Part shown: piece after piece, positions 26,409-33,743 of the stretch | Layout: each line of letters starts with the position of its first letter | Position numbering within the stretch: position 1 is the first letter of the stretch | Assembly: GCA_035760665.1 (NCBI GenBank) | Contig: DASTSN010000051.1 | Location: 1-33,743, forward strand | DNA from: DASTSN01 sp035760665 | GTDB lineage: Bacteria > Bacteroidota > Bacteroidia > Chitinophagales > Chitinophagaceae | Length of the DNA stretch: 33,743 nt | Direction: 5' to 3' | Notes under the pieces: generated by a model | Database searches by the model: none | What the model was told of the DNA's origin: nothing | What the model saw: the letters and a program-made list of their open reading frames with translations, nothing else | Made by a program: the position numbers and the translations under genes

Positions 26409-27126
26409 GCCGGTTCACTATTTTCTTCAGTACCCCATTGCGGAAATGTTCTTCTATAACACCATCATTAAAACGGTCAGACCTGAATATAGCTGTGAGG
26501 TACATGGAAAGATCAAGCAAAGAAGAGTTTGAAAAGTCAAAACTTGTATCATTAAGATTTTCCCATCCATGGTGCCAGGTCATCCATTTAAAATCGAAAA
26601 TCAGCTTTAGATCGTAGAGCAATTTGTGTAGCTGCTGGAAAGCCTTGCAATCCTCGAGTTCTTTCTCCAGCATCTCCTTCTCAATAGTGTCAAAAAGCTG
26701 TACGAGACTTCGAAAGCTTTCCATAGGAATACTGTTGAGATACGACTCTTGCTTAGCAAATATGGGGTCGTTTGGATTAAAGCGGGCAGCCTCAAATGCT
26801 TCCTTACTGTCGTAGATATCATCGAGATACCAAGTAAGATCAAATTGATTTTCGATTAGGTTTTTTTCGTCAGGAAATATCTCTTTCCCGTCTGCTGTCT
26901 GTGCTGTAGTCATTATAAGACCCGACAGGGTTTGAGACGCTACTGCTGACGACTGTCTGAACCTTCCTTTCCCCCGCCAGCGTAAGATACAGGCGAATGG
27001 CGGGAAAACAGAGATTTGCAAGCCTGTCGCTTCACTTTCCCAAAAATCATCTTCATTCAGGCGCATATTTACTTTCTTGCCCTCCAGCAGACTTTCAGGA
27101 CAGTACCCATCAAAATAAATTTCCAT
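26386..27126 (-). CDS. DUF6508-like protein
   Basis: 246 residues, soluble, no signal peptide. The N-terminal 85 residues (RLNEDDFWESEATGLQISVFPPFACILRWRGKG) look like a small separate beta domain. The C-terminal part resembles DUF6508: a KLIFDFKWMTWHHGWENL segment followed by SLLDLSMYLTAIFRSDRFNDG and EEHFRNGVLKKIVNRL, where the family has W or D motifs followed by R-x-DRF-x-(E/D)-G and a G-x-(L/I)-x-x-I-x-x-RL end. The biochemical role of this domain is not known. The ATG follows the TGA of the upstream HhH-like gene without a gap, so the two are translationally coupled. Its 3' end overlaps the 436-aa gene by 23 bp. Codon and base usage is more AT-rich than in the gsh block. Confidence 0.65.
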   Translation of the reverse strand: MEIYFDGYCPESLLEGKKVNMRLNEDDFWESEATGLQISVFPPFACILRWRGKGRFRQSSAVASQTLSGLIMTTAQTADGKEIFPDEKNLIENQFDLTWYLDDIYDSKEAFEAARFNPNDPIFAKQESYLNSIPMESFRSLVQLFDTIEKEMLEKELEDCKAFQQLHKLLYDLKLIFDFKWMTWHHGWENLNDTSFDFSNSSLLDLSMYLTAIFRSDRFNDGVIEEHFRNGVLKKIVNRLSTVVAV

Positions 27127-27669
27127 TCAGCTAGAAGTTTTTAAAGGAATATTTTTATTATAAATTTTATCCATTTGATAAAGGATCCTGTCGGACTTTG
27201 AAAAAGGAATATCATAATCCTCTGAGATTTTCTTTAACCTTTCAATATAATTAAAATATAACTCAATCTTCTTCTCAAGATTATAAGGAATATTCAGGGA
27301 ATTTTCATCTGGAGTTATAAAACGATAAACACGCTGATCGATGATTTGCAGATGATTCGGAACAGCAAACCTTAAAACAGTTGAGGCCATGGGCAAATCG
27401 AATCCTTTTAATCCAAGCAGTTTTCGTAGTAGATCCTTAGCTTTTTCATTAGAATAATTTTTTCGTAAGTCGTTTATATCAGTAATAAGGTCTTTCGTTA
27501 GTGTTGGATAGCGATTTGTTTTCCAAAGTACGATTTCCAACAATGTAATTTCTGAAAAATCTTCGGAATAGCTATCCAACTTTTGGGTTAATAACGGTTG
27601 ATAACTGTACTCTTCTTCGGCTCTACCGACTGCATTTTTAAATTCAATAATGTCTTTTAATTTTTTCAT
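27127..27669 (-). CDS. HhH-DNA-glycosylase-like protein
   Basis: 180 residues, basic and soluble. The central segment KLLGLKGFDLPMASTVLRFA followed by NHLQIIDQRVYRFI resembles the helix-hairpin-helix glycosylase fold: a hairpin of the type L-x-L-x-G-(V/F)-x-x-(P/K)-x-AS-x-x-L, then a strand or loop ending in (I/D)-D-x-R-(V/A), where the Asp corresponds to the catalytic Asp of HhH-GPD enzymes. Short relatives of this kind are often annotated only as hypothetical proteins. Whether it cuts damaged bases, binds DNA or acts in another way cannot be decided from sequence. It is directly followed by the DUF6508-like gene (stop and start abut), and preceded by the broken glycosylase-like gene 97 bp away. 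Sampled GC is about 35%, lower than the flanking plus-strand block. Confidence 0.6.
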   Translation of the reverse strand: MKKLKDIIEFKNAVGRAEEEYSYQPLLTQKLDSYSEDFSEITLLEIVLWKTNRYPTLTKDLITDINDLRKNYSNEKAKDLLRKLLGLKGFDLPMASTVLRFAVPNHLQIIDQRVYRFITPDENSLNIPYNLEKKIELYFNYIERLKKISEDYDIPFSKSDRILYQMDKIYNKNIPLKTSS

Positions 27670-27766
27670 ATTAAAAACCTCATTTATAGTCCGATAAATT
27701 TGTGGGCATACTAAATACTCTGAAATATTAATATCGAATAGATTTAAACTTTACAGATTACAAAAT

Positions 27767-28544
27767 TTATTTTATCAAAGCCTCCACAAGTTGTTTAAAG
27801 GCTTCCGGATTTTTTTTAAGATTATTTTCAGATATATATGTACTTCGTGGGTTATCTAATTCGATCAATTGTTTTTCAATTAATTTATAGTTTTCTAAAA
27901 TACTTCTCCCTTTTTTTCATTAAAATGAAACTGTAATTTTTCGTTCCCTTTCAATTCTGGATATTTTTGTAAATAGTGTGTCAGGCCATCTTCCCATTTC
28001 TTAAAAGAACGAAGACATACTATTAGTTTCTTGTTTGCCATCGCCTCTAACACTAATGAAAAATTATACTCTTGGCTGGGGAGATATTGTTTACTATACT
28101 TGAACTTATTAGAATGATATGGAAAAAACTGAATCATCGCCATCTTGTTAGCAAGCATATCTATCGTTATGCCTTTATCAATTACAGCTTTAAATCGTTT
28201 CTTAATATAGTCATGACCCGGCGAGTCTTTACTTAAGGATTCATCAAAGTAATAGTATGGATTTTGTGTATTTTCATGGTTAAGATTATTCTTTAATATA
28301 GTTTCAACTCTCCCATTGTAATTCGCGTACCATTTTCGTTCTCCCCCCTCATAGCTGGATTAAGAGCCAGAAGAATGACTGTTGCTGTTTTGGGATTTCC
28401 CACATAAGGTTCAGGAAACAAATCTGTTCTTAGTTTATATGGCTCATTAAGAGACGAATATACTCGATCAAGAATTGCCTGATCATCTTTGTGAATTAAT
28501 TTTTCAGAAATAATTTCCCATTTGAAATCTTTGATAATACTCAT
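27767..28544 (-). pseudogene. Uracil-DNA-glycosylase-like gene broken by two single-base frameshifts
   Basis: Three frames on the minus strand join into one protein of about 259 residues. Part one (from 28544): MSIIKDFKWEIISEKL to PEPYVGNPKTATVILLALNP. It loses frame in the G-run at 28343-28348 (six G; seven restore the frame). Part two continues GERKWYANYNGRVETIL, then KDSPGHDYIKKRFKAVID, MIQFFPYHSNKFKY, ANKKLIVCLRSFKKWEDGL. It loses frame in the A-run at 27911-27917 (seven A; eight restore it). Part three reads SILENYKLIEKQLIELDNP to a TAA at 27767-27769. The P-E-P-x-x-GNP, LNP and FFPYHS blocks are those I associate with a UDG-like family of hypothetical proteins. Both lesions are one-base losses in homopolymers, so sequencing error is a real alternative to inactivation. 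In the uncorrected sequence only short pieces (28293-28544 and 27895-28158) appear as ATG frames. Confidence 0.65.
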
Positions 28545-28614
28545 ATGCTATGTTTTTTATGACGTGTAAAATTAATATCCACTACTCTGCTCTATTTAAA
28601 GTTGTCGAACTAAA

Positions 28615-29637
28615 CTAACCAGTATTATTCTTTTGGGCTTCTTTAATCATGTGAATCAACTTATCTTTTAAACCCGATGGGCTCACTACCGTTAACCAGT
28701 GTGCATACTGCATTAGCAGTAATTCCAAGTCGATAGTTATGGTCACCTTCAGGCTGAACAGGACATCACCATTGGTGTATTCTTTTTCTTTTTGCTGAGA
28801 GCTATGTAGTGGCTGCGTTTCAAAATAGGGCACCTGTGATTTTTTGACCCTGAGTAACACGGTTTCCGGCTGTAGATCCTCACCGGTGGTGATACCAATG
28901 GTATGCTGGAAATAAGTATCCGGATCAAATGATTCAATGAGAAAGGAACCGGGTTGTTTAACAAACACTTCTTTTATCCGGTCGAGCGATAAGGTAATTA
29001 TCTGGCCTGTTTTCTTTAAACGCGCAACCAGGTACCACCTGTGTTTAAACTCTTTGAGTAGATAGGGATAAACCAGGAATGATTTGGCACCCAGGTCGGA
29101 AAACCGCTGATAGCGGATTTCTGTTTCGGCCCTTTTGTCAATCGCTTCAAAAAGTACGGTAAAATACTTCTTGAGACCCTGTTGAATAGGATGATGTTCA
29201 AACCGCACGATATTCTTATTGTCCCCCGCATTTACATGCAAGTGCATCTGCAACTGGTTTAACAAATCATCAAGATCAGAAAAAGGTGTTTCTGACTGGA
29301 TATTTTTAATGAGCGCAAGAATTTTTGTGAACTTTTTCAACGTTTCTACTTCAAGTGTTGCGGGGCTGAATGTAAAAGCCTCTGCATAATAGTAACGACC
29401 ATGCTTGCAAACCAGAGGCGCTTGATACTTTTTTCGCAAGTAATTGATGTCGTTGTAAAACGTGCTCTCGCTGATTTTAGAATCTTTTTTTATTCGCCGG
29501 TCGAAATTCCCTGATTCCTCAAATTTTTTTTCGATTTCAGCAATCAACCGCTCCCGTGTCCAAGCTACCTGCTTACGATAGGCCAGGCATTCATGGATAA
29601 TTTTTATCCGTTCATCTAAATTTTTATTTCTGGGCAT
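28615..29637 (-). CDS. WYL-domain transcriptional regulator
   Basis: 340 residues. The N-terminal 90 residues form a helix-turn-helix (RKQVAWTRERLIAEIEKKF, ISESTFYNDINYLRKKY, then a KHGRYYYAE wing). The middle and end contain the WYL ligand-sensing domain: IRYQRFSDLGAKSFLVYPYLL, HRWYLVARLKKTGQIITLSLDRI, and a C-terminal WCX-like part (ETVLLRVKKSQVPYF, LLLMQYAHWLTVVSPSGLKDKL). The family regulates defence and DNA-damage genes, often responding to nucleic-acid or nucleotide ligands. It is transcribed divergently from the two-gene unit at 29703-31592 with 65 bp between starts, so it probably controls that unit and itself. The glycosylase-like genes lie downstream on its own strand 70 bp away. 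Confidence 0.88.
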   Translation of the reverse strand: MPRNKNLDERIKIIHECLAYRKQVAWTRERLIAEIEKKFEESGNFDRRIKKDSKISESTFYNDINYLRKKYQAPLVCKHGRYYYAEAFTFSPATLEVETLKKFTKILALIKNIQSETPFSDLDDLLNQLQMHLHVNAGDNKNIVRFEHHPIQQGLKKYFTVLFEAIDKRAETEIRYQRFSDLGAKSFLVYPYLLKEFKHRWYLVARLKKTGQIITLSLDRIKEVFVKQPGSFLIESFDPDTYFQHTIGITTGEDLQPETVLLRVKKSQVPYFETQPLHSSQQKEKEYTNGDVLFSLKVTITIDLELLLMQYAHWLTVVSPSGLKDKLIHMIKEAQKNNTG

Positions 29638-29648
29638 GCATTGCTCGC

Positions 29649-29682
29649 TTTAAATAGGCCGGAGTAGCCCTGTGTAGATTTG
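29649..29682 (+). promoter_or_regulatory. Candidate promoter for the WYL-divergent unit
   Basis: TAGATTTG at 29675-29682 is an exact match to the Bacteroidota -7 consensus TAnnTTTG, 20 bases before the ATG at 29703. A weaker TTTA at 29649-29652 lies in the -33 area. The 65-bp region between divergent starts is the natural operator for the WYL protein. Confidence 0.5.
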
Positions 29683-29702
29683 TAATACTAAAAATAACCA
29701 AT

Positions 29703-30710
29703 ATGGATTTATTGACAAAGTGTACAGCGTATATAAACACATTGAGATCCCTCTTTGAAAAAGGCGTTTTTACACTAGAAAGCTGGGAGCCTGTTTACGA
29801 TTTGGAAGATGATATCCGAAAATATTTTGGATTGCCCGCCTCGTTTCGCATTTCTTCATTTCTGCAAAAAACAGCAAACCGGAAAGGTACTATTGAAACA
29901 GTAGTCTACGGCTTTATAGAAGATGTGCAAATGTATGCAGCAGGCTTTCTTTCAGAAACGCCGCAAACTGACCGGCAAATACTGGAAGCTGGTAAAGCTG
30001 GCCGGGAAGCATTCGACAATGTACTGCCGTATATGGATATTTGCCCACATACCTACTGTGTATTTATCTATGAGGAACTCTATTGCAGGGATACCATAAG
30101 TACCGATGAAGCTCTCGCGGCATTCCGCGCCTTTTCAAAAAAAGAGAACGAAATATCGAACCTAATCAGGTTTAAGGATGATTGTGTAATAAAAATAAAT
30201 TTTGATATTTATCGGGCACTCTGCAGCCAATTCATACCATATTTGGACAATTATTTGCAATATCAAATAGACATTCACACCAGGCACCCTGCAGATAAAA
30301 AAGACTGGGCCAATTTATTCCGACGCAGCAGTCAGCTATCCCGACGCATGTCAATAGATCATTTCTTTGTTACTAAAATTCAGTGTTTTCAACATCAACC
30401 TATTTGTTTCTTAAATATCATTTTTCAGCAATGCAAACAGCGCTGGTATGGGCTTATTCTGCAATGCCTCGGCCATGATTTAGAGAAAATACTTGATCAT
30501 AGTCGGTATAACAATCACGCATCACTAATCAGAGCCAATCTTTCGGAAAATGTATCAGAACTTGACCTTCGTGATTTTTGCATGAACCAGTTAGAAATAA
30601 CAGGCCTGATCATCGGACTGGAAAGAGTCGATGAGGTGAATTACGGATATTACGATCTTCTCTTCGTTTACGACAATCTGGAAATCAATTCTGATCAGTT
30701 GCCATTTTAA
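29703..30710 (+). CDS. Unrecognised 335-aa protein, first gene of the WYL-divergent unit
   Basis: A soluble, mostly helical protein with no signal peptide or obvious catalytic motif. Segments that look structured: AYINTLRSLFEKGVFTLESW, DDIRKYFGLPASFRISSFLQ, ENEISNLIRFKDDCVIKINF, YLDNYLQYQIDIHTRHP, and a C-terminal ISGLIIGLERVDEVNYGYY-like strand (seen as LIIGLERVDEVNYGYYDLL). Cys residues are scattered. I cannot assign it to a family. It starts 65 bp from the divergent WYL regulator and ends 12 bp before the DUF6745-like gene, so the two proteins are co-expressed and may act together. Confidence 0.7.
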   Translation: MDLLTKCTAYINTLRSLFEKGVFTLESWEPVYDLEDDIRKYFGLPASFRISSFLQKTANRKGTIETVVYGFIEDVQMYAAGFLSETPQTDRQILEAGKAGREAFDNVLPYMDICPHTYCVFIYEELYCRDTISTDEALAAFRAFSKKENEISNLIRFKDDCVIKINFDIYRALCSQFIPYLDNYLQYQIDIHTRHPADKKDWANLFRRSSQLSRRMSIDHFFVTKIQCFQHQPICFLNIIFQQCKQRWYGLILQCLGHDLEKILDHSRYNNHASLIRANLSENVSELDLRDFCMNQLEITGLIIGLERVDEVNYGYYDLLFVYDNLEINSDQLPF

Positions 30711-30722
30711 AAGATATAAACC

Positions 30723-31592
30723 ATGATTTCAACATTTAGTCATAACCAACTTGATTTATATGAACTGGTACAGCAGGAGTGGAAAAACCGTACCTATAAT
30801 TATAAAAATTCGCACTACGAAAAAGATTGCAAACAACTAATCAGCCTGGTTTTTAAAGAAGCCGAACTGGAAATTCCAGCACTGATTTTTTTAGACTCGC
30901 CATTGGCCGCAAGCCTTGCCTATATGGTAATGAACAGGATAAATAAACCAGAACGCATAGAACGATTCAGCATAATGAAATTGCTGGAAGAAGCCTGGGA
31001 TGAAACACTGATTTTATCCCAAAGTCTTAACAACTATGGTTGGTATATCGAAAATTTAGAGGATTTCAGAAAACAGGTTTTGAATCAGCTCAGGCATCTA
31101 AACCTCAATAACATTGCCACCTGTCAAATACCCGACGGAGGAAACATATTCCACAATTTATATTGGAGCCGGAATGCAGAAGACTTAAAAAAAGAAGTCA
31201 GTCATCATATTTGGGAATATTATTTTCCAAACGACTATGGTATAGGGGGAGAATTCATGACATCTTCATTGAATATTTTCAAGGATGAAAATAGGAAAAA
31301 AGACCCCTGGAATTATGAATGCTTTATCTTTTACGATTTTATGAGTCGTCTTGGGGTTATGAAAGATTCTTTATTTAACCTTCACAAAAGTCTATTGCTA
31401 AAGGGAGTATTTGATTTTTTTATCAGCAGCGGATTCTGTTTTGTTTGTAAACTCCCTGTATCTGTTTTAAGAACCAGGAGCGGGAAACTCCACAGCTATG
31501 AAGGGCAGCCTGCTGTGGAATTTATGGATGGCTTAAAATTCTATTATAAAAAAGGCAGAAAAATTGATGCTGTCGAAAGCATTATGCTGTGA
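30723..31592 (+). CDS. DUF6745-like protein, second gene of the WYL-divergent unit
   Basis: 289 residues, soluble. The early block PALIFLDSPLAASLAYMVM resembles the DSPL start of DUF6745 proteins, and the end (CFVCKLPVSVLRTRSGKLHS, then EGQPAVEFMDGLKFYYKKG) matches their typical C-terminal pattern, C-x-x-x-x-P-V-x-x-x-R-x-x-x-G-x-LH-x-x-x-G-PA-x-x-x-x-DG. A central aromatic-rich segment (HIWEYYFPNDYGIGGEF) is less typical. Members are best known as uncharacterised proteins, often next to other accessory genes; biochemical function is not established. It follows the 335-aa gene after 12 bp. Nothing further downstream belongs to the unit: a 786-bp non-coding region follows. Confidence 0.68.
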   Translation: MISTFSHNQLDLYELVQQEWKNRTYNYKNSHYEKDCKQLISLVFKEAELEIPALIFLDSPLAASLAYMVMNRINKPERIERFSIMKLLEEAWDETLILSQSLNNYGWYIENLEDFRKQVLNQLRHLNLNNIATCQIPDGGNIFHNLYWSRNAEDLKKEVSHHIWEYYFPNDYGIGGEFMTSSLNIFKDENRKKDPWNYECFIFYDFMSRLGVMKDSLFNLHKSLLLKGVFDFFISSGFCFVCKLPVSVLRTRSGKLHSYEGQPAVEFMDGLKFYYKKGRKIDAVESIML

Positions 31593-31755
31593 GCAGTGAA
31601 ATACACTGACACGGCATTAAAAACATGGCAGGGAAGATATGACATATTCCTGATCGTCCCTTTCAGGAGAAGGATGCCTTTTTGTTCTGCCATAAGACGT
31701 GTCTGAAAAAATGAAAAGATCGGCCTGTTTCCGGGGTACATTCCGCTCAGGCCCC

Positions 31756-31780
31756 GTACTGCCTGCTAGCGGGGCAGTAC
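31756..31780. repeat. Inverted repeat (8-bp stem)
   Basis: GTACTGCC and GGCAGTAC form a perfect 8-bp stem around a 9-base loop. A palindrome CTGCAATTGCAG lies just after it at 31789-31800. No T-run follows, so it is not a standard terminator. Confidence 0.5.
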
Positions 31781-31840
31781 CGGTTAGCTGCAATTGCAGT
31801 ATAAGGTTACAATTCCGCTGCAGCCCTTGCAAATCAACTG

Positions 31841-31930
31841 GCCGCTTTGGCATGTTTTGGCACAGTTTGGTACAAAACGGCCGGTTTGACCTGGTTTGAC
31901 CGGTTTTGGCCGATTTGACCCCTTTTGACC
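31841..31930. repeat. 10-bp-periodic array of T-tracts and TTTGACC/TTTGG motifs
   Basis: Successive decamers read GCCGCTTTGG, CATGTTTTGG, CACAGTTTGG, TACAAAACGG, CCGGTTTGAC, CTGGTTTGAC, CGGTTTTGGC, CGATTTGACC and CCTTTTGACC. T- or A-tract centres are 9 to 10.5 bases apart throughout, near one helical turn. The period is not a multiple of three, so coding is not the cause. Confidence 0.75.
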
Positions 31931-31939
31931 GCCTGGGTG

Positions 31940-31993
31940 AAAGCCACGCAAAGCCCACTCAAAGGCCACTTTAAAGCCACCATAATGCCACCC
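31940..31993. repeat. 11-bp imperfect tandem array (AAAGCCAC type)
   Basis: Five units follow the decamer array: AAAGCCACGC, AAAGCCCACTC, AAAGGCCACTT, TAAAGCCACCA and TAATGCCACCC. The first is 10 bp and the others 11 bp. It continues the near-helical spacing of A/T-tracts seen just before it. Confidence 0.7.
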
Positions 31994-32091
31994 GGGTAGC
32001 ACCCCCGTATGGGATAAGAGATAAATGACTGCTCAGCCCTGCCTGCTAAGGGCTTTGTGTGAAGACCGCGATACGGTGTAAAAAATTCTCT

Positions 32092-32252
32092 CACAAGATT
32101 ACTTCACCGTGTGGGCTGTGCCCTTCCGTACTCTTGGTGGTTAAATATCTTCACGTAACAGTTTCGCCCCGTGCACTGTGTTCCTCAGTGTACGCTGTGG
32201 TTAAATCTTCTCACACAACAGCTTCACCGTGTTCTCCGTAGTTAACCCTTTT
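32092..32252. repeat. 60-bp tandem repeat, about 2.7 copies
   Basis: Units start with TCAC at 32092 and 32152 (60 bp each) and 32212 (41 bp, internal deletion), and a remnant TCGCAC follows at 32253. Shared parts are an ACTTCACCGTG-type block and a GTGGTTAAAT-type end. Copies are diverged, and there are no spacers between them. Confidence 0.7.
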
Positions 32253-32378
32253 CGCACAATGGCCCCTACATGACCTACGATATTGATACGCAACCACTGA
32301 CTAAGCAACCAGCCAAGCCAATCGTTTCTGGCTTCACTTCCAGGAGTACCATCCGGCTCACGGTCGTGATAGCCGGTA

Positions 32379-33743
32379 TTACTCGGCGTACAACTTTTCT
32401 GTTGTGTACCCTCCTTTGAGAATATAAATACCCCTGGAAGGCACCTGCAACGGGATGGACTGGTAGCCGGTGGACAGGGCCCTGGACCACAGCAGCTTGC
32501 CGTCCATACTGAACATCCGCAGCATGACCGGCTCATACACCATAACCTGCAACAGACCATTGGATATATTGGCCGACTGCAGGCTGAAACTGCGGGTATT
32601 ACCGGCTGCCGCTACACGCACCACCGGGCTGTAGCTGGTTCGGCCATCTATATCGCTTTGCAGGAGGCGGTAGAAATTATTACCCGCCAGCGGCGATGCG
32701 TCCAGGTAGCTGTATCGCTGCCCGGTACTGCTGTTGCCGGCTGCCGGCAGGCGGGCCAGGCTGGCCCAGCTGTGGCCGTCCGCGCTGCGCTCCACAGTAA
32801 AATCCAGGCTGTTTTGCTCAGAAGCTGTTTGCCAGTTCAGCTGTATGCCGGCACTTACCCGGCTGGCAGTAAAGGAAACCAGTTGCACAGGTAATACGAC
32901 CAGTGTACCGTTTTGTGCAACAAAATTGGAACTGCTGCCAGTGAGGGCAAAGTTGTTCAGTGTACCATTATTGGTACCCTTCTGGTCAATGACAGTGACC
33001 ACTCCCGTATTCGTACCGGCAGCAATATTCTGATCAAAAGTGTAATAGGCCACCAGGTTGGAATTGCTTGCAGGATCTATTTCCTTGAGATAATTTTGCT
33101 GGATCTCGGTGGCCGTTCTTGCCACATTCCAAAAACGAACTTCATCAATACTACCATTGAAGTAATTGAGGCCGCATCCGGCAGAAACGCCCCCTCTGGC
33201 ACCTATGCGCAGACGTTTGTTGGCATCCGCGCCGCTTTGGTTATTGATCGTATTGGAACCCGTAGAATAAGTGGCGTTGGCAACGCCATTGATATAAACG
33301 GTATAGGTATTACCGCTCCTGGTTGCAGCCACATGTGTCCAGGTATTTAAAGGAACAGAATTGGCCGTAGAGGGTAATTGAAAACTATAAGGGGCGCCTA
33401 ATGCAGTGGCATCACTGTAGTCAAAATACACTTTACTGTTGGTGGTATATAAACGAAACTGATATTGTCCATCTCCACATACGTCCTGTGCAAATACCAT
33501 TCCCGTGGTAGTGCTTTGCGGATAAACCCAGGCTTCAATGGTAAAATCAGTGGTTCCCAGGTTAATGCGGTTGTTGAGTTCAATATAGTCGCTTATGCCG
33601 TTAAAATTAAGCGCATTGCCGGCAAATTGTACCGGGCTTGCTACCCTGGAATATCCGCCATAGAGAGTAGCATCTATGCCGCTTGTATTGGTACAGGAAT
33701 TAGTCAAACTGTTTCCACTGCCTTCATTCATCCGGTAATAAGC
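32379..33743 (-). CDS. LamG-domain surface protein with T9SS type A C-terminal signal, N-terminus beyond the right edge
   Basis: About 454 residues are visible, open at the right edge (AYYRMNEGSG is in frame, so the Met at 33731 is internal). Residues about 1-235 of the visible part form a LamG/concanavalin jelly roll (ALNFNGISDYIELNNRINLG, FTIEAWVYPQSTTTGMVF, WTHVAATRSGNTYTVYINGV, GSIDEVRFWNVARTATEIQ). A fibronectin-like part follows (VQLVSFTASRVSAGIQLNWQ, SLDFTVERSADG, FYRLLQSDIDG). The last 75 residues fit a T9SS type A sorting domain (VMVYEPVMLRMFSMDGKLLW, then GIYILKGGYTTEKLYAE). It should be exported and anchored or released at the cell surface. The stop lies at the edge of the repeat-rich intergenic region. 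Confidence 0.85.
   Translation of the reverse strand, partial: AYYRMNEGSGNSLTNSCTNTSGIDATLYGGYSRVASPVQFAGNALNFNGISDYIELNNRINLGTTDFTIEAWVYPQSTTTGMVFAQDVCGDGQYQFRLYTTNSKVYFDYSDATALGAPYSFQLPSTANSVPLNTWTHVAATRSGNTYTVYINGVANATYSTGSNTINNQSGADANKRLRIGARGGVSAGCGLNYFNGSIDEVRFWNVARTATEIQQNYLKEIDPASNSNLVAYYTFDQNIAAGTNTGVVTVIDQKGTNNGTLNNFALTGSSSNFVAQNGTLVVLPVQLVSFTASRVSAGIQLNWQTASEQNSLDFTVERSADGHSWASLARLPAAGNSSTGQRYSYLDASPLAGNNFYRLLQSDIDGRTSYSPVVRVAAAGNTRSFSLQSANISNGLLQVMVYEPVMLRMFSMDGKLLWSRALSTGYQSIPLQVPSRGIYILKGGYTTEKLYAE

Larger units (their letters stand above)
31593..32378. other. Gene-free region with several structured repeat arrays
   Basis: No convincing coding frame was found in these 786 bases; the short frames present run through repeats. 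The stretch contains an 8-bp stem hairpin (31756-31780), a 10-bp-periodic array (31841-31930), an 11-bp array (31940-31993) and a 60-bp tandem repeat (32092-32252). It separates the WYL-linked unit from the LamG/T9SS gene and could carry the 3' ends of both converging units. Confidence 0.7.

Noticed and set aside
27895..28158. Separate 87-aa gene
   Set aside because: It is only the middle piece of the frameshifted glycosylase-like gene; sequence before its Met continues the same protein.
28293..28544. Complete 83-aa gene
   Set aside because: The last residues after LALNP are out-of-frame sequence ending at a chance stop; the true continuation is in another frame.
31834..32094. Short frames in the region after the DUF6745-like gene
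   Set aside because: They run through 10-, 11- and 60-bp repeats with no start context or domain signal.
32092..32252. CRISPR-like repeats
   Set aside because: Units follow each other without spacers and no cas genes are present.

Overview
The window looks like chromosomal DNA of a Bacteroidota species, most likely near the Chitinophagaceae. The signs are two large LamG surface proteins with type IX secretion (T9SS) C-terminal domains, one of the gliding-associated type B form and one of the type A form; a propeller/Y_Y_Y sensor kinase; DUF4907 and DUF3575 proteins; weak Shine-Dalgarno sequences; and promoter-like TTTG/TAnnTTTG motifs. The genus assignment is inference. No tRNA, rRNA, CRISPR array or insertion sequence was seen.

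Layout. (1) 1-10765, all on the minus strand, is an envelope and signalling block. In transcription order it holds a propeller sensor kinase and a NarL-type response regulator, a frameshifted gene relic, a 972-aa LamG/T9SS protein, a relic of the 3' end of a second response-regulator gene, then an outer-membrane protein, a lipoprotein, a DUF4907 protein and a kelch-repeat protein cut by the left edge. (2) 10909-12948 is uvrB. (3) 13064-15262 is a propeller-like/phosphoesterase fusion whose metal-binding motifs look destroyed. (4) 15439-26408, on the plus strand, is a thiol and signalling block: a gamma-glutamylcyclotransferase-like protein, a degenerate metallo-beta-lactamase-fold protein, a giant 1808-aa kinase-ATPase-TPR-GAF-cyclase protein, glutathione synthase (gshB), a plant-type glutamate-cysteine ligase, and an unrecognised 436-aa protein. 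(5) 26386-31592 is an AT-richer accessory island: a DUF6508-like protein, a HhH-glycosylase-like protein, a uracil-DNA-glycosylase-like gene broken by two homopolymer frameshifts, a WYL regulator, and a divergent two-gene unit (unknown protein plus DUF6745-like protein). (6) 31593-32378 is non-coding but highly structured, with 10-bp, 11-bp and 60-bp periodic arrays. (7) 32379-33743 is the C-terminal part of a LamG/T9SS type A protein cut by the right edge.

How the genes may work together. The sensor kinase and regulator form a two-component system whose nearest intact downstream gene is the T9SS surface protein. The glutathione genes, together with the gamma-glutamyl-bond enzyme, suggest one thiol-metabolism locus, with the kinase/cyclase protein placed as a possible regulator and translationally coupled to the MBL-fold gene. 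The island genes resemble nucleic-acid-related and WYL-controlled accessory modules found in defence-type neighbourhoods. The most unusual items are the kinase-to-cyclase protein in a glutathione locus, the apparent pseudo-phosphoesterase, the WYL-divergent pair, the duplicated response-regulator 3' end, and the helically phased arrays.
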